DNA of 64,000 nucleotides, from positions 186,001-250,000 of the forward strand of contig NZ_FZQR01000012.1 in NCBI RefSeq assembly GCF_900199455.1, given 5' to 3'. The translations under genes and the position numbers were made by a program. Shown here piece after piece: positions 25,049 to 33,916 of the stretch. Positions within the stretch are counted from its first letter, which is position 1. Every line of letters begins with the position of its first letter. Under the pieces are notes generated by a model. It ran no database searches, was not told the origin of the DNA, and saw only the letters and a program-made list of their open reading frames with translations. This DNA comes from Mesorhizobium carmichaelinearum. Its GTDB lineage: Bacteria; Pseudomonadota; Alphaproteobacteria; Rhizobiales; Rhizobiaceae.

Positions 25049-26650
25049 ATGATCCGCCTGCTCGCCTTCCTCATCGTCGTCTTCGCGCTCGGGCTCGGCT
25101 TTGCCTGGCTGGCCGACCGGCCGGGCGACATGGTCGTCACCTTCAACGGCTACCAGTACCAGGTCAGCCTGATGGTGGCGGCGGTGGCCGTCGTCACCGT
25201 CGTTGCCGCGGTGATGATCCTGTGGTGGCTGATCAGGTCGCTGTGGAACAGCCCCTACACCATCTCGCGCTATTTCCGCGTTCGCCGCCGCGACCGTGGC
25301 TATCAGGCGCTGTCGACCGGCATGATCGCCGCCGGCGCCGGCGATGGTGCGCTGGCCCGCAAGAAGACCAAGGAAGCGGCCAAGCTGATCCGCTCCGACC
25401 AGGAGCCGCTGATCCATCTGCTCGAGGCGCAGGCATCGCTGCTCGAAGGCGACCATGAGGGCGCGCGCCAGAAGTTCGAGAGCATGCTCGACGATCCCGA
25501 AATGCGGCTGCTTGGCCTGCGCGGGCTTTATCTCGAAGCCGAACGTCTCGGCGACCGCAATGCCGCCCGGCACTATGCCGGCCGGGCCGCCGCCGTTGCG
25601 CCGCAACTGGCCTGGGCGGCCGAATCGACCCTGGAGGAGCTGACCGCGCGCGGCGATTGGGACGGCGCGCTGAAACTGGTCGATGCGCAGAAGTCGACGC
25701 GGCAGATCGAGCGCGATGCCGCCAACCGCCGCCGCGCCGTGCTGTTGACTGCCAAGGCGCAATCGCTCGCCGACAGCGATCCCACGGCCGCCAGGACAGC
25801 GGCGCTAGAGGCCAACAAGCTGCGGCCGGATTTCGCGCCGGCCGCCGTTGCCGCCGCCGCGGCGCTGTTCAAGCAGAACGATGTGCGCAAGGGCTCCAAG
25901 GTTCTGGAGACAGCGTGGCGGGCCGAGCCGCATCCGGAGATCGCCGAGCTCTACACCCATGCAAGGCCGGGCGACGCGGTGCTCGACCGCCTCAACCGGG
26001 CGAAGAAGCTGCAGGAGATGAAGAAGAACCACGCCGAATCGTCGATGACGGTGGCGCGTGCCGCGCTCGACGCGCAGGATTTTTCGACCGCCCGCAGCGA
26101 GGCCGAGGCGGCGATCCGGATGGACCGTCGCGAGGGCGCCTATCTGCTTTTGGCCGACATCGAGGAGGCCGAGACCGGCGACCAGGGCAAGGTGCGGCAG
26201 CTGCTGTCCAAGGCGGTGCGGGCGCCGCGCGATCCGGCCTGGGTCGCCGACGGCGTCGTGTCGGAACGCTGGGCGCCGGTGTCGCCTGTCACCGGGCGGC
26301 TCGACGCCTTCGAGTGGCGCGCGCCGATGGAGCGGCTTGGCCAGTTGATCGACAGCCGCGACGAGGCGGCGGATGCCGCCGTTGTGGCTATCGAAGCGCC
26401 GGCCAGACCGGTGTCGGAAAAGCCGATCGCTGTCGTCGATCCTGCGGTCTCGGCCAGCGAGACAACGGGCAAGGGAACCGATAGAAGCGAAGACCAGGTC
26501 ACGCCGGTGACTGCGGCTGCGTTCGCCGCGGTGCCGGCCGATGCCGAGGCGGTCGAGCCGGCGGAAGAACTGGCGCGCTTGCCGGACGATCCGGGCGTCG
26601 ATCCGGACGAGGAAGCGGAAAAGTCGCCGCGCCGGTTCCGGCTGTTTTGA
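25049..26650 (+). CDS. hemY: HemY-type TPR membrane protein
   Basis: The 533-residue protein has two N-terminal membrane helices (about residues 2-20 and 40-63) with the HemY_N features (GDMVVTFNGYQYQVS, YFRVRRRDRGYQAL). They are followed by tetratricopeptide-like helices and an acidic low-complexity tail. This HemY is the proteobacterial membrane protein of the haem locus, not protoporphyrinogen oxidase; its biochemical role is unsettled. The tight linkage to hemC, hemD and mic60 is typical. Confidence 0.9.
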   Translation: MIRLLAFLIVVFALGLGFAWLADRPGDMVVTFNGYQYQVSLMVAAVAVVTVVAAVMILWWLIRSLWNSPYTISRYFRVRRRDRGYQALSTGMIAAGAGDGALARKKTKEAAKLIRSDQEPLIHLLEAQASLLEGDHEGARQKFESMLDDPEMRLLGLRGLYLEAERLGDRNAARHYAGRAAAVAPQLAWAAESTLEELTARGDWDGALKLVDAQKSTRQIERDAANRRRAVLLTAKAQSLADSDPTAARTAALEANKLRPDFAPAAVAAAAALFKQNDVRKGSKVLETAWRAEPHPEIAELYTHARPGDAVLDRLNRAKKLQEMKKNHAESSMTVARAALDAQDFSTARSEAEAAIRMDRREGAYLLLADIEEAETGDQGKVRQLLSKAVRAPRDPAWVADGVVSERWAPVSPVTGRLDAFEWRAPMERLGQLIDSRDEAADAAVVAIEAPARPVSEKPIAVVDPAVSASETTGKGTDRSEDQVTPVTAAAFAAVPADAEAVEPAEELARLPDDPGVDPDEEAEKSPRRFRLF

Positions 26651-26702
26651 TTTTGGCCTTCGGGTGATTGACTTGGCCCTTGGGCCGTTGGGGAATGGAT
26701 TG

Positions 26703-27182
26703 ATGTTCGAACGCGTTCTGTCATTTCTCAGGGATTTGCCGGCCGGACCCGGCGCGCAGGCCAGTACGGACGATCCGCGCGTCGCCGCCTCGGCGCTGCT
26801 CTACCATGTGATGAATGCCGATGGCGTGCGCCAGGATGTCGAGTGGGAACGGTTCAAGGCGGTGCTCTCGGAGAGCTACTCGATCAGCGGTGCCGAACTC
26901 GAAGCGCTCGTCGCCGCCGGGGAGCGGGCCGACAATGAGGCGATCGACCTCTATGCCTTTACCAGCGTGCTCAAGCGTCACCTCGACGCGGACGGGCGCA
27001 AGGCTTTTATCGGCCTGATGTGGGAGATCGTCTATGCCGATGGCGAGTTGCATGAGCTCGAGGACAATACGGTGTGGCGCGTCGCCGAGCTGATCGGTGT
27101 CGAGCGCCACGACCGGGTCGAGGCGCGCCGCAAGGCGGCGGCGCAAGCGCCGGGCGCGCGTGGAACTTCGAGCGACGAATAG
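26703..27182 (+). CDS. TerB-like (DUF/TerB family) cytoplasmic protein
   Basis: The 159-residue helical protein has TerB/DjlA N-terminal-domain features: an acidic ASALLYHVMNADGVRQDVEWE and a second copy-like LMWEIVYADGELHELED, both of the type A-D-G-x-x-x-x-E-E/D. The ATG at 26703 is chosen from this domain start; the open frame extends upstream into hemY. Family members bind metal and are tied to tellurite and phage resistance, but function here is unknown. It follows hemY by 52 bases and may be cotranscribed. Confidence 0.78.
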   Translation: MFERVLSFLRDLPAGPGAQASTDDPRVAASALLYHVMNADGVRQDVEWERFKAVLSESYSISGAELEALVAAGERADNEAIDLYAFTSVLKRHLDADGRKAFIGLMWEIVYADGELHELEDNTVWRVAELIGVERHDRVEARRKAAAQAPGARGTSSDE

Positions 27183-27200
27183 ACGGGATCTCGCCCACCG

Positions 27201-27917
27201 ATGCCGCGCAGACAGAGTTCGAAGCCAAAAATCCTAATCGTGCTGCATCAGGAGAATTCGAGCCCCGGACGCGTCGGCCACATGCTCATCGAAGAGGGTT
27301 TCGAGCTCGACATCCGCCGCCCGCCGCTCGGCGACGCCTTGCCGGAGACGCTGGACGGCCACGCCGGCACGGTGGTGTTCGGCGGGCCGATGAGCGCCAA
27401 TGACGAGGACGAATTCGTCCGCCGCGAAACCAATTGGCTGGAAATTCCGCTCCGGGAGAACCGGCCATGCCTCGGCATCTGCCTCGGCGCGCAGATGCTG
27501 GTCAACCATCTCGGCGGCAAGGTCGAGGGTCACGGCGAAGGGCTGGTCGAGATCGGCTGGTATCCGCTCAAGGCGACCGAGGCCGGCCGGAAACTCATGC
27601 ACTGGCCCGAAATGGTCTACCAGTTCCACCGCGAGGGCTTTTCGTTGCCGAGGGACGCGACGCTGCTGGCGACGGCCGACACCTATCCCAACCAGGCCTT
27701 TCGCTATGGCGACAATGCCTGGGGCATCCAGTTCCATGGCGAACTGACCCGGGTGATGATGCAGCGCTGGGTGGTGCGCGGCGCGCATCGCTTCGAACTG
27801 CCGGGCGCGCAGCCCGGCCGCGATCATCTCGGCGGCCGGCTGATCTGGGACATGCACCTGAAGCGCTGGCTGGACGAGTTTTTGCGCATGGTGTTTGGGA
27901 TGCCGGCGGTGCGATAG
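27201..27917 (+). CDS. Class I glutamine amidotransferase-like protein
   Basis: The 238-residue protein is a GMP-synthase-type amidotransferase domain. The nucleophile elbow is CLGICLGAQMLVNHLGG and the His/Glu pair is in GIQFHGELT. Stand-alone enzymes of this kind hydrolyse glutamine or gamma-glutamyl amides; a substrate cannot be assigned. It follows the TerB-like gene by 18 bases. It is not obviously PuuD and lies 18 kb from the Puu-like locus. Confidence 0.85.
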   Translation: MPRRQSSKPKILIVLHQENSSPGRVGHMLIEEGFELDIRRPPLGDALPETLDGHAGTVVFGGPMSANDEDEFVRRETNWLEIPLRENRPCLGICLGAQMLVNHLGGKVEGHGEGLVEIGWYPLKATEAGRKLMHWPEMVYQFHREGFSLPRDATLLATADTYPNQAFRYGDNAWGIQFHGELTRVMMQRWVVRGAHRFELPGAQPGRDHLGGRLIWDMHLKRWLDEFLRMVFGMPAVR

Positions 27918-27970
27918 CTCCGTCTCGCAATTCCGGACGGCGAACTGTTTCGCGTTGCCCTACAATTTCT

Positions 27971-28279
27971 CTAGGGCTCGAGCACCGGCCGCAGGAAGCT
28001 GCGCTCATAGCTGAGAATGCTGCGATTGCGCTTTTCCGTTTCAAACACCTCCTGGCATTCCGGGTCGGCAGCCATCCGCTTGCGATAGACCTCGTAGTCG
28101 GCAAGGCTCGGAAAGCTGAACATGGCATAGGCGATATTGTTGGCCCCTTCGCTCGGAAGGAAATAGCCATGATGGTTTCCGCCGAGGCGATTGACCAGAC
28201 CGATCCAGCGGCGGCCATATTCTTCAAACTCGGCGAGCTTGTACGGGTCGATGACATATTTCAGGTAACAGGTGATCAT
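27971..28279 (-). CDS. NIPSNAP-family protein
   Basis: The 102-residue protein is a NIPSNAP-type dimeric alpha/beta barrel (ITCYLKYVIDPYKLAEFEEY at the start, GNHHGYFLPSEG, FSFPSLADYEVYRKRMAADPE). These are stress-response or monooxygenase-like proteins with no settled reaction. It is convergent with the amidotransferase gene and starts 48 bases after the MFS gene stop on the same strand. Confidence 0.88.
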   Translation of the reverse strand: MITCYLKYVIDPYKLAEFEEYGRRWIGLVNRLGGNHHGYFLPSEGANNIAYAMFSFPSLADYEVYRKRMAADPECQEVFETEKRNRSILSYERSFLRPVLEP

Positions 28280-28327
28280 GGGAGTTCCTGTGACAGGGTG
28301 ATGTATCTTGCTGACCGTCAGCGAGCG

Positions 28328-29566
28328 TCAGTTCCGGCCGTTGAGGTGGCGTACTTTACGCAGTTGCGGGAACAGCACCATCCACAGCCCGGCAACCGCG
28401 ATCGCGCCGATGCCGCCGATGACGACGGCCGGAACCGTGCCGATCAGCGCCGCCATGGTGCCGGCGCGGAATTCGCCGACTTCGTTGGAGGCGCCGACGA
28501 AAACCTGGTTGACGGCGTTGACGCGGCCGCGGACATGGTCGGGCGTCCACAACTGGATCAGCGTTTCCCTGATGTAGACGCTGAACATGTCGGTGGCGCC
28601 GAGGAAGACAAGTGCCGCGATCGACAGCCAGGTGATGGTCGACAGGCCGAACAGCACGGTGAAGGCGCCGAACGATGCGGCGGCACCCAGCATGATCATG
28701 CCGGCGTGGTTGCGGAGCGGATGGCCGGCCAGCCAGATGGCGACGCAGATGGCGCCGACGCTGGGCGCCGAGCGCAGCAGGCCGAGGCCCCAGGGGCCGA
28801 GCTGCAGGATGTCGCGCGCATAGACCGGCAGCAGGGCCGAGGCGCCGGACAGAAGCACGGCGAAGAGATCGAGCGAGATGGCGCCGAGCACGATCTTCTC
28901 GCTCCAGATGTAGCTGAACCCGCCAAACAGGTTCTGCAGCGTCGGCTTCTCGGTCTCGGTGCGTTGCGCAGGCTTTGGGATGGTGAAGATCAGCAGCCCC
29001 GACGCAAGCATCAGCACGGCGGCGGTGCCATAGGCGGCCTCCGCCGATACGCCGTAGAGCAGGCCGCCGGCGACGGGGCCGACGATGGTCGCGGTCTGCC
29101 AAGCCGACGAATTCCAGGCGATGGCGTTGGCGAAATCCTCTGATGGCACCAGATTGGCGAACAGCGAAGCCGAGGCCGGGCCGAAGAAGGCCCGCGCCAC
29201 GCCGAACATGGCGAGCACGGCGAAGATTGGCAGCGGTCCGCTGATGCCATGCAGCGTCAGGGCGAGCAGCGCCAGGGCGCAGATCGCCTCCACCACAACC
29301 GCCAGCGCCATGATCAGGCGGCGGCCGAAGCGGTCGGCGACGACGCCGGTGACCAGCACCAAGAGTAGCGAGGGCAGGAACTGGACGATGCCGACCAGGC
29401 CGAGATCGAGCGGATCGCGGGTCAGGTCGTACATCTGCCAGCCGACCGCGACGGACACGATCATGGTGGCGAATGTGGTGAGGAAGCGCGCCGCCCAATA
29501 GCTCAGGAAGGAGCGGTGGCGGAACGCGGCATAGCGCTGGTCCGGCGATATCTGTTCGGCTGTCAT
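28328..29566 (-). CDS. MFS exporter, EntS-like (MFS_3) subgroup
   Basis: The 412-residue protein has 12 predicted membrane helices and the MFS loop pattern DRFGRRLIMAL after helix 2. The opening YAAFRHRSFLSYWAARFLTTFA is typical of the MFS_3/EntS group, which exports siderophores or drugs. The substrate cannot be deduced. It lies downstream of the Lrp-type gene on the same strand after 159 bases with no other gene. Confidence 0.88.
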   Translation of the reverse strand: MTAEQISPDQRYAAFRHRSFLSYWAARFLTTFATMIVSVAVGWQMYDLTRDPLDLGLVGIVQFLPSLLLVLVTGVVADRFGRRLIMALAVVVEAICALALLALTLHGISGPLPIFAVLAMFGVARAFFGPASASLFANLVPSEDFANAIAWNSSAWQTATIVGPVAGGLLYGVSAEAAYGTAAVLMLASGLLIFTIPKPAQRTETEKPTLQNLFGGFSYIWSEKIVLGAISLDLFAVLLSGASALLPVYARDILQLGPWGLGLLRSAPSVGAICVAIWLAGHPLRNHAGMIMLGAAASFGAFTVLFGLSTITWLSIAALVFLGATDMFSVYIRETLIQLWTPDHVRGRVNAVNQVFVGASNEVGEFRAGTMAALIGTVPAVVIGGIGAIAVAGLWMVLFPQLRKVRHLNGRN

Positions 29567-29725
29567 GGAGTGAGGCCCCGTTGCGATGGCATCAGCTGGC
29601 GGGGCACTTCCACGATGGGCGCTGGTCCGGCTGGAGGAACTTTTAGCTCAGTTCGGTGCGGGATGTGCGCCAAAATCAGCGCTGGATCAAGAAATTTCTG
29701 CCCGCGGCGCGTGTTGGCGAAAGGC

Positions 29726-30151
29726 CTATACGCTGCTCAGCATCAGGCTGGTTTCGCTGTTGAGGATGCCGTCGATTGCCCTGACTTCGCGCAGCACACG
29801 GTCGAAGTCCGAAAGGCTCGCCGCATGGATCTCGGCGATCAGGTCCCAGGTTCCGTTGGTCGTATGCAGCGAATACAGCTCCGGTATGCCGCGCAGCCGT
29901 TTGATGATCGTGGTGGTGGATTCTCCGGCAACTTCGATCATCATGATGGCGCGGATGGCCCGATCGTCGACATCCTGACGCACGCGGACGGTAAAGCCGA
30001 GCACGGCGCCCGACGACAGCAGCCTGTCCAGCCGCGCCTGCACCGTTCCGCGAGAAACATCGAGCATGTCGGCAAGCTTTGACACAGGCGCGCGGCCGTC
30101 CTCCCTGAGGACCGAGATCAGCCGGCGATCGATTTCGTCGAATATATGCAT
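29726..30151 (-). CDS. Lrp/AsnC-family transcriptional regulator
   Basis: The 141-residue protein has an N-terminal winged helix (IDRRLISVLREDGRAPVSKLADMLDVSRGTVQARLDRL) and a RAM/ACT-like ligand domain (YSLHTTNGTWDLIAEI, ALDRVLREVRAIDGI-like). It probably senses an amino acid. It is divergent from a CtlX-like hydrolase gene, whose product acts on guanidino or citrulline compounds, so arginine or citrulline is a reasonable guess for the signal. Three phased TTGCA repeats lie in between. Confidence 0.9.
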   Translation of the reverse strand: MHIFDEIDRRLISVLREDGRAPVSKLADMLDVSRGTVQARLDRLLSSGAVLGFTVRVRQDVDDRAIRAIMMIEVAGESTTTIIKRLRGIPELYSLHTTNGTWDLIAEIHAASLSDFDRVLREVRAIDGILNSETSLMLSSV

Positions 30152-30158
30152 GTCAATG

Positions 30159-30221
30159 TTGCAAGTTTGGAGCGGAAATATTGCAAGATTCGGGCATCGA
30201 TTTCGAGCACTTTGCAGGTTT
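30159..30221. promoter_or_regulatory. Three phased direct repeats, candidate Lrp-type sites
   Basis: TTGCAAGTTT (30159), TTGCAAGATT (30181) and TTGCAGGTTT (30212) are near-identical and spaced 22 and 31 bases apart, close to two and three helical turns. They lie between the Lrp-type gene and the CtlX-like gene. Confidence 0.5.
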
Positions 30222-30323
30222 CTTGTGAATTTTGCTACCTCTATGGTTCCGTCTTGTCAAAATTCCTTTTCGAGGTGGAGCGCATCGATGATGCAATATG
30301 TCGGCTTGCGTGGTGGAATAACC

Positions 30324-31250
30324 ATGCCTTCGGTTTCCGCACAGGCGCCACGTGGTGTCGTCATGATCCGCCCGCATCACTTCATCCCAAACGAGGCGAC
30401 GGCCGCCGACAACGCATTCCAGAACCGCGACGAAACGCGGACGGTCGCCCTGATCCGCACCGAGGCCTATCGGGAATCGACACGCATGGCGGAGCGCCTC
30501 CAGGCGGCCGGCGTCACCGTCCATCTTTTCGAGGACGAGACGGAAGGGCGGCCCGATTCCGTCTTCCCGAACAATTGGTTCTCGACCCATTCCGGCGGCC
30601 ATATCGCCGTCTATCCGATGTTTTCCCCCAGCCGGCAGGCGGAACGGCGATGGGACATCATCGAGTTCCTCAAGCGGCATTATCGCGTCCAGGACGTCAT
30701 CGACTATTCCGGGCTGGAGCAAGATGGCATCTTCCTCGAAGGCACCGGCGCCATGGTCCTCGACCATATAGAGCGCGTCGCCTATGCCGCTCGGTCGAAC
30801 CGCACCAATGAGGTGGCGCTGGAACGCTTTTGCACCCATTTCAACTTCGAGCCGATGCTGTTCGATGCCTGCGACCGATCCGGCCGGCCCATCTACCACA
30901 CCAACGTCATGATGTGCCTCGGCACCGAGCTCTGCCTTATCGGCCTCGCCAGCATCACGTCGGATCGCCGGCGGGCCGAAGTCCGTGAACGGCTGGAAGC
31001 GGGAGGGCGCACGGTGATCGACCTGACGAACGAGCAGATCGAGGCTTTCGCGGGCAACGCGCTTGAACTCCAGGGGCGCGACGGTCGCCTGCTTGCGATC
31101 TCATCGCGGGCGATGCGGTCACTCCGACCTGACCAGATCGCGGCCATCGAGCGCTGCATCGCCCCGCTCAGTCTCGACATTCCGACCATCGAACTCGCTG
31201 GCGGCTCGGTCCGTTGCATGCTGGCAGGAATCCACTTGGCGCTGCGCTGA
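30324..31250 (+). CDS. ctlX: CtlX-like amidinotransferase-superfamily hydrolase
   Basis: The protein belongs to the arginine-deiminase/amidinotransferase fold. RPHHFIPNEATAADNAFQ at the start, DSVFPNNWFSTH in the middle and the C-terminal LAGGSVRCMLAGIHL with the catalytic Cys are typical of CtlX (citrulline utilisation hydrolase). I take ATG 30324 (308 residues, behind GGTGGA), though ATG 30288 behind GGTGGAG is also possible. Divergent from an Lrp-type regulator, it is probably induced by its substrate. A dimethylarginine or citrulline substrate is inference. Confidence 0.82.
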   Translation: MPSVSAQAPRGVVMIRPHHFIPNEATAADNAFQNRDETRTVALIRTEAYRESTRMAERLQAAGVTVHLFEDETEGRPDSVFPNNWFSTHSGGHIAVYPMFSPSRQAERRWDIIEFLKRHYRVQDVIDYSGLEQDGIFLEGTGAMVLDHIERVAYAARSNRTNEVALERFCTHFNFEPMLFDACDRSGRPIYHTNVMMCLGTELCLIGLASITSDRRRAEVRERLEAGGRTVIDLTNEQIEAFAGNALELQGRDGRLLAISSRAMRSLRPDQIAAIERCIAPLSLDIPTIELAGGSVRCMLAGIHLALR

Positions 31251-31307
31251 ATAGGGAGTCTCCCCAGGAGAGCGCGCTCGCGGCAAATCCAGACACAGCG
31301 ACTGCGC

Positions 31308-32408
31308 TCAGTCGCGCAAAGCAGCCGAGATTGCCTCAAGACCGCCTCGCAACTCGGCTTCCGTCGGCCAGCCAAAGCCGACGCGGAAGAAGCGCCTTTC
31401 CATTTCGAACCAGTGGCCAGGCCCGACATAGGTGCCGTGGTTTTCCAGCAGGTTCACATAGAACCGGTCGAGGTCGAAGCCGGGTTCGACGTTGAGGCGC
31501 GGGAAACCGACGACACCGCCTTCGGGCCTGATCCAGTCGACCAGCGGCTCACGGTCGATCCAGGCCTGGACGATGTCGCGGCGCCTGGCCATCTCGGGCA
31601 ACAACGTCGCCAGGAAGGCGTCCCGGCGTTCCAGCATGCCGCGCGCAATGCCTTCGTCGATGACGCTGCCGCAGATGCCGATCTGCTCCTTGGCGGCGAG
31701 GAATGTCTCCTGAAGCGCTGCATCCCTGGTGATCAGCCAGCCGATGCGGATGCCGGGAATGCCGAAGGCTTTCGACAGCGACGAGACGCTGATCGCCTTC
31801 TTGCTGAGCGAAGCCGCCGACGGCAGGCGCCTACCATAGGAAAGGTCGCGATAGGTCTCGTCGACCAGCAGATGGCAGTTGCTGGTCTCGGCAAGCGCCA
31901 CCAGCGCGTCGAGATCGGCTCGGCCCATCATCGTTCCGGTCGGATTGTGCGGGCAGGTGACGCTGATCAGTTTCGTGTTCGGCCGGATCGCCGCTTTTAT
32001 GCGTTCGACATCGATGGCAAAGCCGTCCTCGAAGGCGAGGTCGACGAAGCTGATGGCGCAGCCGATCGCGCGTGGGGTTTCGATGTTGGTGGCGTAGTTG
32101 GGCCTGATGACGACGAGGTGATCGCTGGCCGTCAGAAGGGAGGTGGAGATGATGAACAGCGCGCCGGCGGCACCGGCGGTGACCAGCACATCGTCAGGCG
32201 AGATGCCGGCATCCTGCGCCGCGATCAGCGCGCGCAAGTCCTTGTCGCCGCGATGCTCGCCATAGAACAGCGTGAGATCGGGCAGCGACAGGCCGATGTC
32301 GGAGAGTTTCTGGTCGGCGATCGAGCTTTCGGAGAGATTGTAGCGGATACGGTCGTAGCCGTATTCCTCCGGCGCCTCTTTCTCGATCACCATCCTGGTG
32401 TAGTTCAT
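31308..32408 (-). CDS. PLP-dependent class I/II aminotransferase
   Basis: The 366-residue fold-type-I enzyme shows TAGAAGALF near the phosphate-binding site, CPHNPTGTMM, DETYRDLSYG and the PLP lysine in SSLSKAFGIPGIRIGW. The C-terminal Arg region reads FRVGFGWPTEAEL. The amino-donor substrate cannot be told. It is convergent with the CtlX-like gene and may work with it in arginine-type amino-acid metabolism, but this rests only on proximity. Confidence 0.85.
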   Translation of the reverse strand: MNYTRMVIEKEAPEEYGYDRIRYNLSESSIADQKLSDIGLSLPDLTLFYGEHRGDKDLRALIAAQDAGISPDDVLVTAGAAGALFIISTSLLTASDHLVVIRPNYATNIETPRAIGCAISFVDLAFEDGFAIDVERIKAAIRPNTKLISVTCPHNPTGTMMGRADLDALVALAETSNCHLLVDETYRDLSYGRRLPSAASLSKKAISVSSLSKAFGIPGIRIGWLITRDAALQETFLAAKEQIGICGSVIDEGIARGMLERRDAFLATLLPEMARRRDIVQAWIDREPLVDWIRPEGGVVGFPRLNVEPGFDLDRFYVNLLENHGTYVGPGHWFEMERRFFRVGFGWPTEAELRGGLEAISAALRD

Positions 32409-32442
32409 GGCTTCCCCCAGATCCCCTTTGTCTGGTCTATCA

Positions 32443-32491
32443 GAGCCACAAAAACACGAAGCCTGCCAAGGCGGTTTCGCCGGCAGGCTTC
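32443..32491 (-). terminator. Intrinsic terminator of mucR
   Basis: A nested hairpin with outer arms GAAGCCTGCC/GGCAGGCTTC and inner arms GGCG/CGCC is followed on the minus strand by GTGTTTTTG. It lies 41 bases past the mucR stop and before the aminotransferase gene on the same strand. Confidence 0.75.
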
Positions 32492-32531
32492 TGCTCCAGT
32501 CGTTCTAAATATTGGCTCAGGCCTGATTTGC

Positions 32532-32990
32532 TCAGGCCGCAACCTTGGCCTTGCGGCCCTTGGCCTTGACGGGCACCACCTCGACGGCCTTGCGGCCGAG
32601 GCCGATCGACTTCGCCAGTTGCGAGCGCGAAGCCGCGTAGTTGGGGGCAACCATCGGATAGTCCGCCGGCAGGCCCCATTTGGCGCGGTAGGCGTCCGGC
32701 GTCAGGCCGAAATGCACGCCGAGATGGCGCTTCAGCGATTTGAACTTCTTGCCGTCTTCGAGGCAGATGATGAAATCCGGCGTCACCGACTTCTTCGGGT
32801 TGACCGCGGGAACCAGTGGTGCTGCCACCGGCACGGCTGGCTTGCCGAGCCCGCCGATCGAAGTGGCGACGCTGGCGATGAGGTCGGCCAGGCCGGAGGC
32901 GGGCAGGCGGTTCTTCTCAACGTAAGCGGACACGATATGGGCGGTCAGTTCGAGAAGGTCGATGCGAGCGTCGTTGCTATCGTCGGTCAA
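32532..32990 (-). CDS. mucR: MucR/Ros-family zinc-finger transcriptional regulator
   Basis: The 152-residue protein has an N-terminal oligomerisation helix region (IDLLELTAHIVSAYVEKNRL) and the prokaryotic zinc-finger CLEDGKKFKSLKRHLGVH, followed by TPDAYRAKWGLPADYPMVAPNYA. The second zinc ligand is Asp rather than Cys, as in several MucR/Ml proteins. The C-terminus is Lys-rich. Such proteins act as H-NS-like silencers of AT-rich DNA and regulate exopolysaccharide, motility and cell cycle genes. A-rich tracts upstream fit autoregulation. Confidence 0.93.
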   Translation of the reverse strand: MTDDSNDARIDLLELTAHIVSAYVEKNRLPASGLADLIASVATSIGGLGKPAVPVAAPLVPAVNPKKSVTPDFIICLEDGKKFKSLKRHLGVHFGLTPDAYRAKWGLPADYPMVAPNYAASRSQLAKSIGLGRKAVEVVPVKAKGRKAKVAA

Positions 32991-33052
32991 TGTTTCCTCC
33001 GTCTATGGTGCACGGCCTCGAAAATCGGGAGCGTTTTCGAAAGGACGAGGCA

Positions 33053-33068
33053 CAAAAAACAAAAAATG
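33053..33068. promoter_or_regulatory. A/T-tract upstream of mucR, candidate MucR binding site
   Basis: AAAAAACAAAAAATGC lies 63 bases upstream of the mucR ATG and reads as T-tracts on the mucR strand. MucR proteins bind T-rich sequence and commonly repress their own gene. The assignment is by composition only. Confidence 0.35.
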
Positions 33069-33203
33069 CTGAAGCGTCTTTAGCGTGTTCCGAGGAGCAC
33101 ACCGGACAGTGCGCAAAATTCCTAGTCGGCAAATCTGCGCAAGGCAATGATTAAACGCGGCGTCACACGTTATTTTGAACGACTATACTAAACTGTAATA
33201 ATA

Positions 33204-33902
33204 TCAGACGATCAGGGCCTTGTCTCGCCACAGACGAAATCCGCCTTCGAAGGCGCGTGTGTTGTCACCGCGCCTGGAGTCGGCCGGTAACTCGTCGAGC
33301 TTGTCGACATTGCCGCCGCCAATGACGACATAGTCTGGCTGCAGGGCGGCGCGCAGCCGGTTGACGACGTCGAAGACATATTTGCGCCACTTCTTCTTGC
33401 CGCGCTTTTCCAGGCCGCGCTCGCCGACATAGTCCTCGAAACTGTGGCCTTTCCTGTAGGGAAGATGGGCGAGTTCCATTGGCTGGCCGACATTGTCGAA
33501 GACCATCGCCGCGCCGAGGCCGGTTCCGAGACCCAGGAACAGCATGCGCCCGCCCTCATAGCTGCCGATGGCCTGCATCAGCGCGTCATTGACCACCTTG
33601 ACCGGCTTGCCGAATTGCGCGGCGAAGTCGAAGCCGGCCCAACCCTTGCCGAGATTCATCGGGTCGAGCACCGGCTTGTTGTGACGCACCGGGCCGGGAT
33701 AGCCCATCGAGATGACGTCATAGGACAGGCCGTCGGCGAGCGTCTTGACCTTGTCGATCATCTGCTGCGGCGTCAGGTCCGGGCCGGAATCGGCCCGGCG
33801 CTCCTCACCGCCGGCGCTGGTCAGTATCTTGACGTGCGAGCCGCCAATGTCGATCGCCAGTACGATCTGCTCGGGTGCTGTCTGCTTCACCGCCTTGGCC
33901 AT
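33204..33902 (-). CDS. ROK-family sugar kinase, polyphosphate-glucokinase-like
   Basis: The 232-residue protein has the ROK/actin-like ATP site AIDIGGSHVKIL at the start, DVISMGYPGPV, and FLGLGTGLGAAMVFD. The C-terminal KKKWRKYVFDVV and YVVIGGGNVDKL resemble polyphosphate glucokinases, which use polyphosphate or ATP to make glucose-6-phosphate. GGAAGGGGA before ATG 33902 fixes the start. It follows zwf by 14 bases and ends the leftward GH15-gnd-zwf group, which fits a glucose kinase. Confidence 0.82.
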   Translation of the reverse strand: MAKAVKQTAPEQIVLAIDIGGSHVKILTSAGGEERRADSGPDLTPQQMIDKVKTLADGLSYDVISMGYPGPVRHNKPVLDPMNLGKGWAGFDFAAQFGKPVKVVNDALMQAIGSYEGGRMLFLGLGTGLGAAMVFDNVGQPMELAHLPYRKGHSFEDYVGERGLEKRGKKKWRKYVFDVVNRLRAALQPDYVVIGGGNVDKLDELPADSRRGDNTRAFEGGFRLWRDKALIV

Positions 33903-33916
33903 CGTGTCCCCTTCCC

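Noticed and set aside
27201..27917. Class I amidotransferase as the PuuD of the Puu-like locus
   Set aside because: It lies 18 kb away in a different operon and matches general GATase rather than PuuD features by eye.
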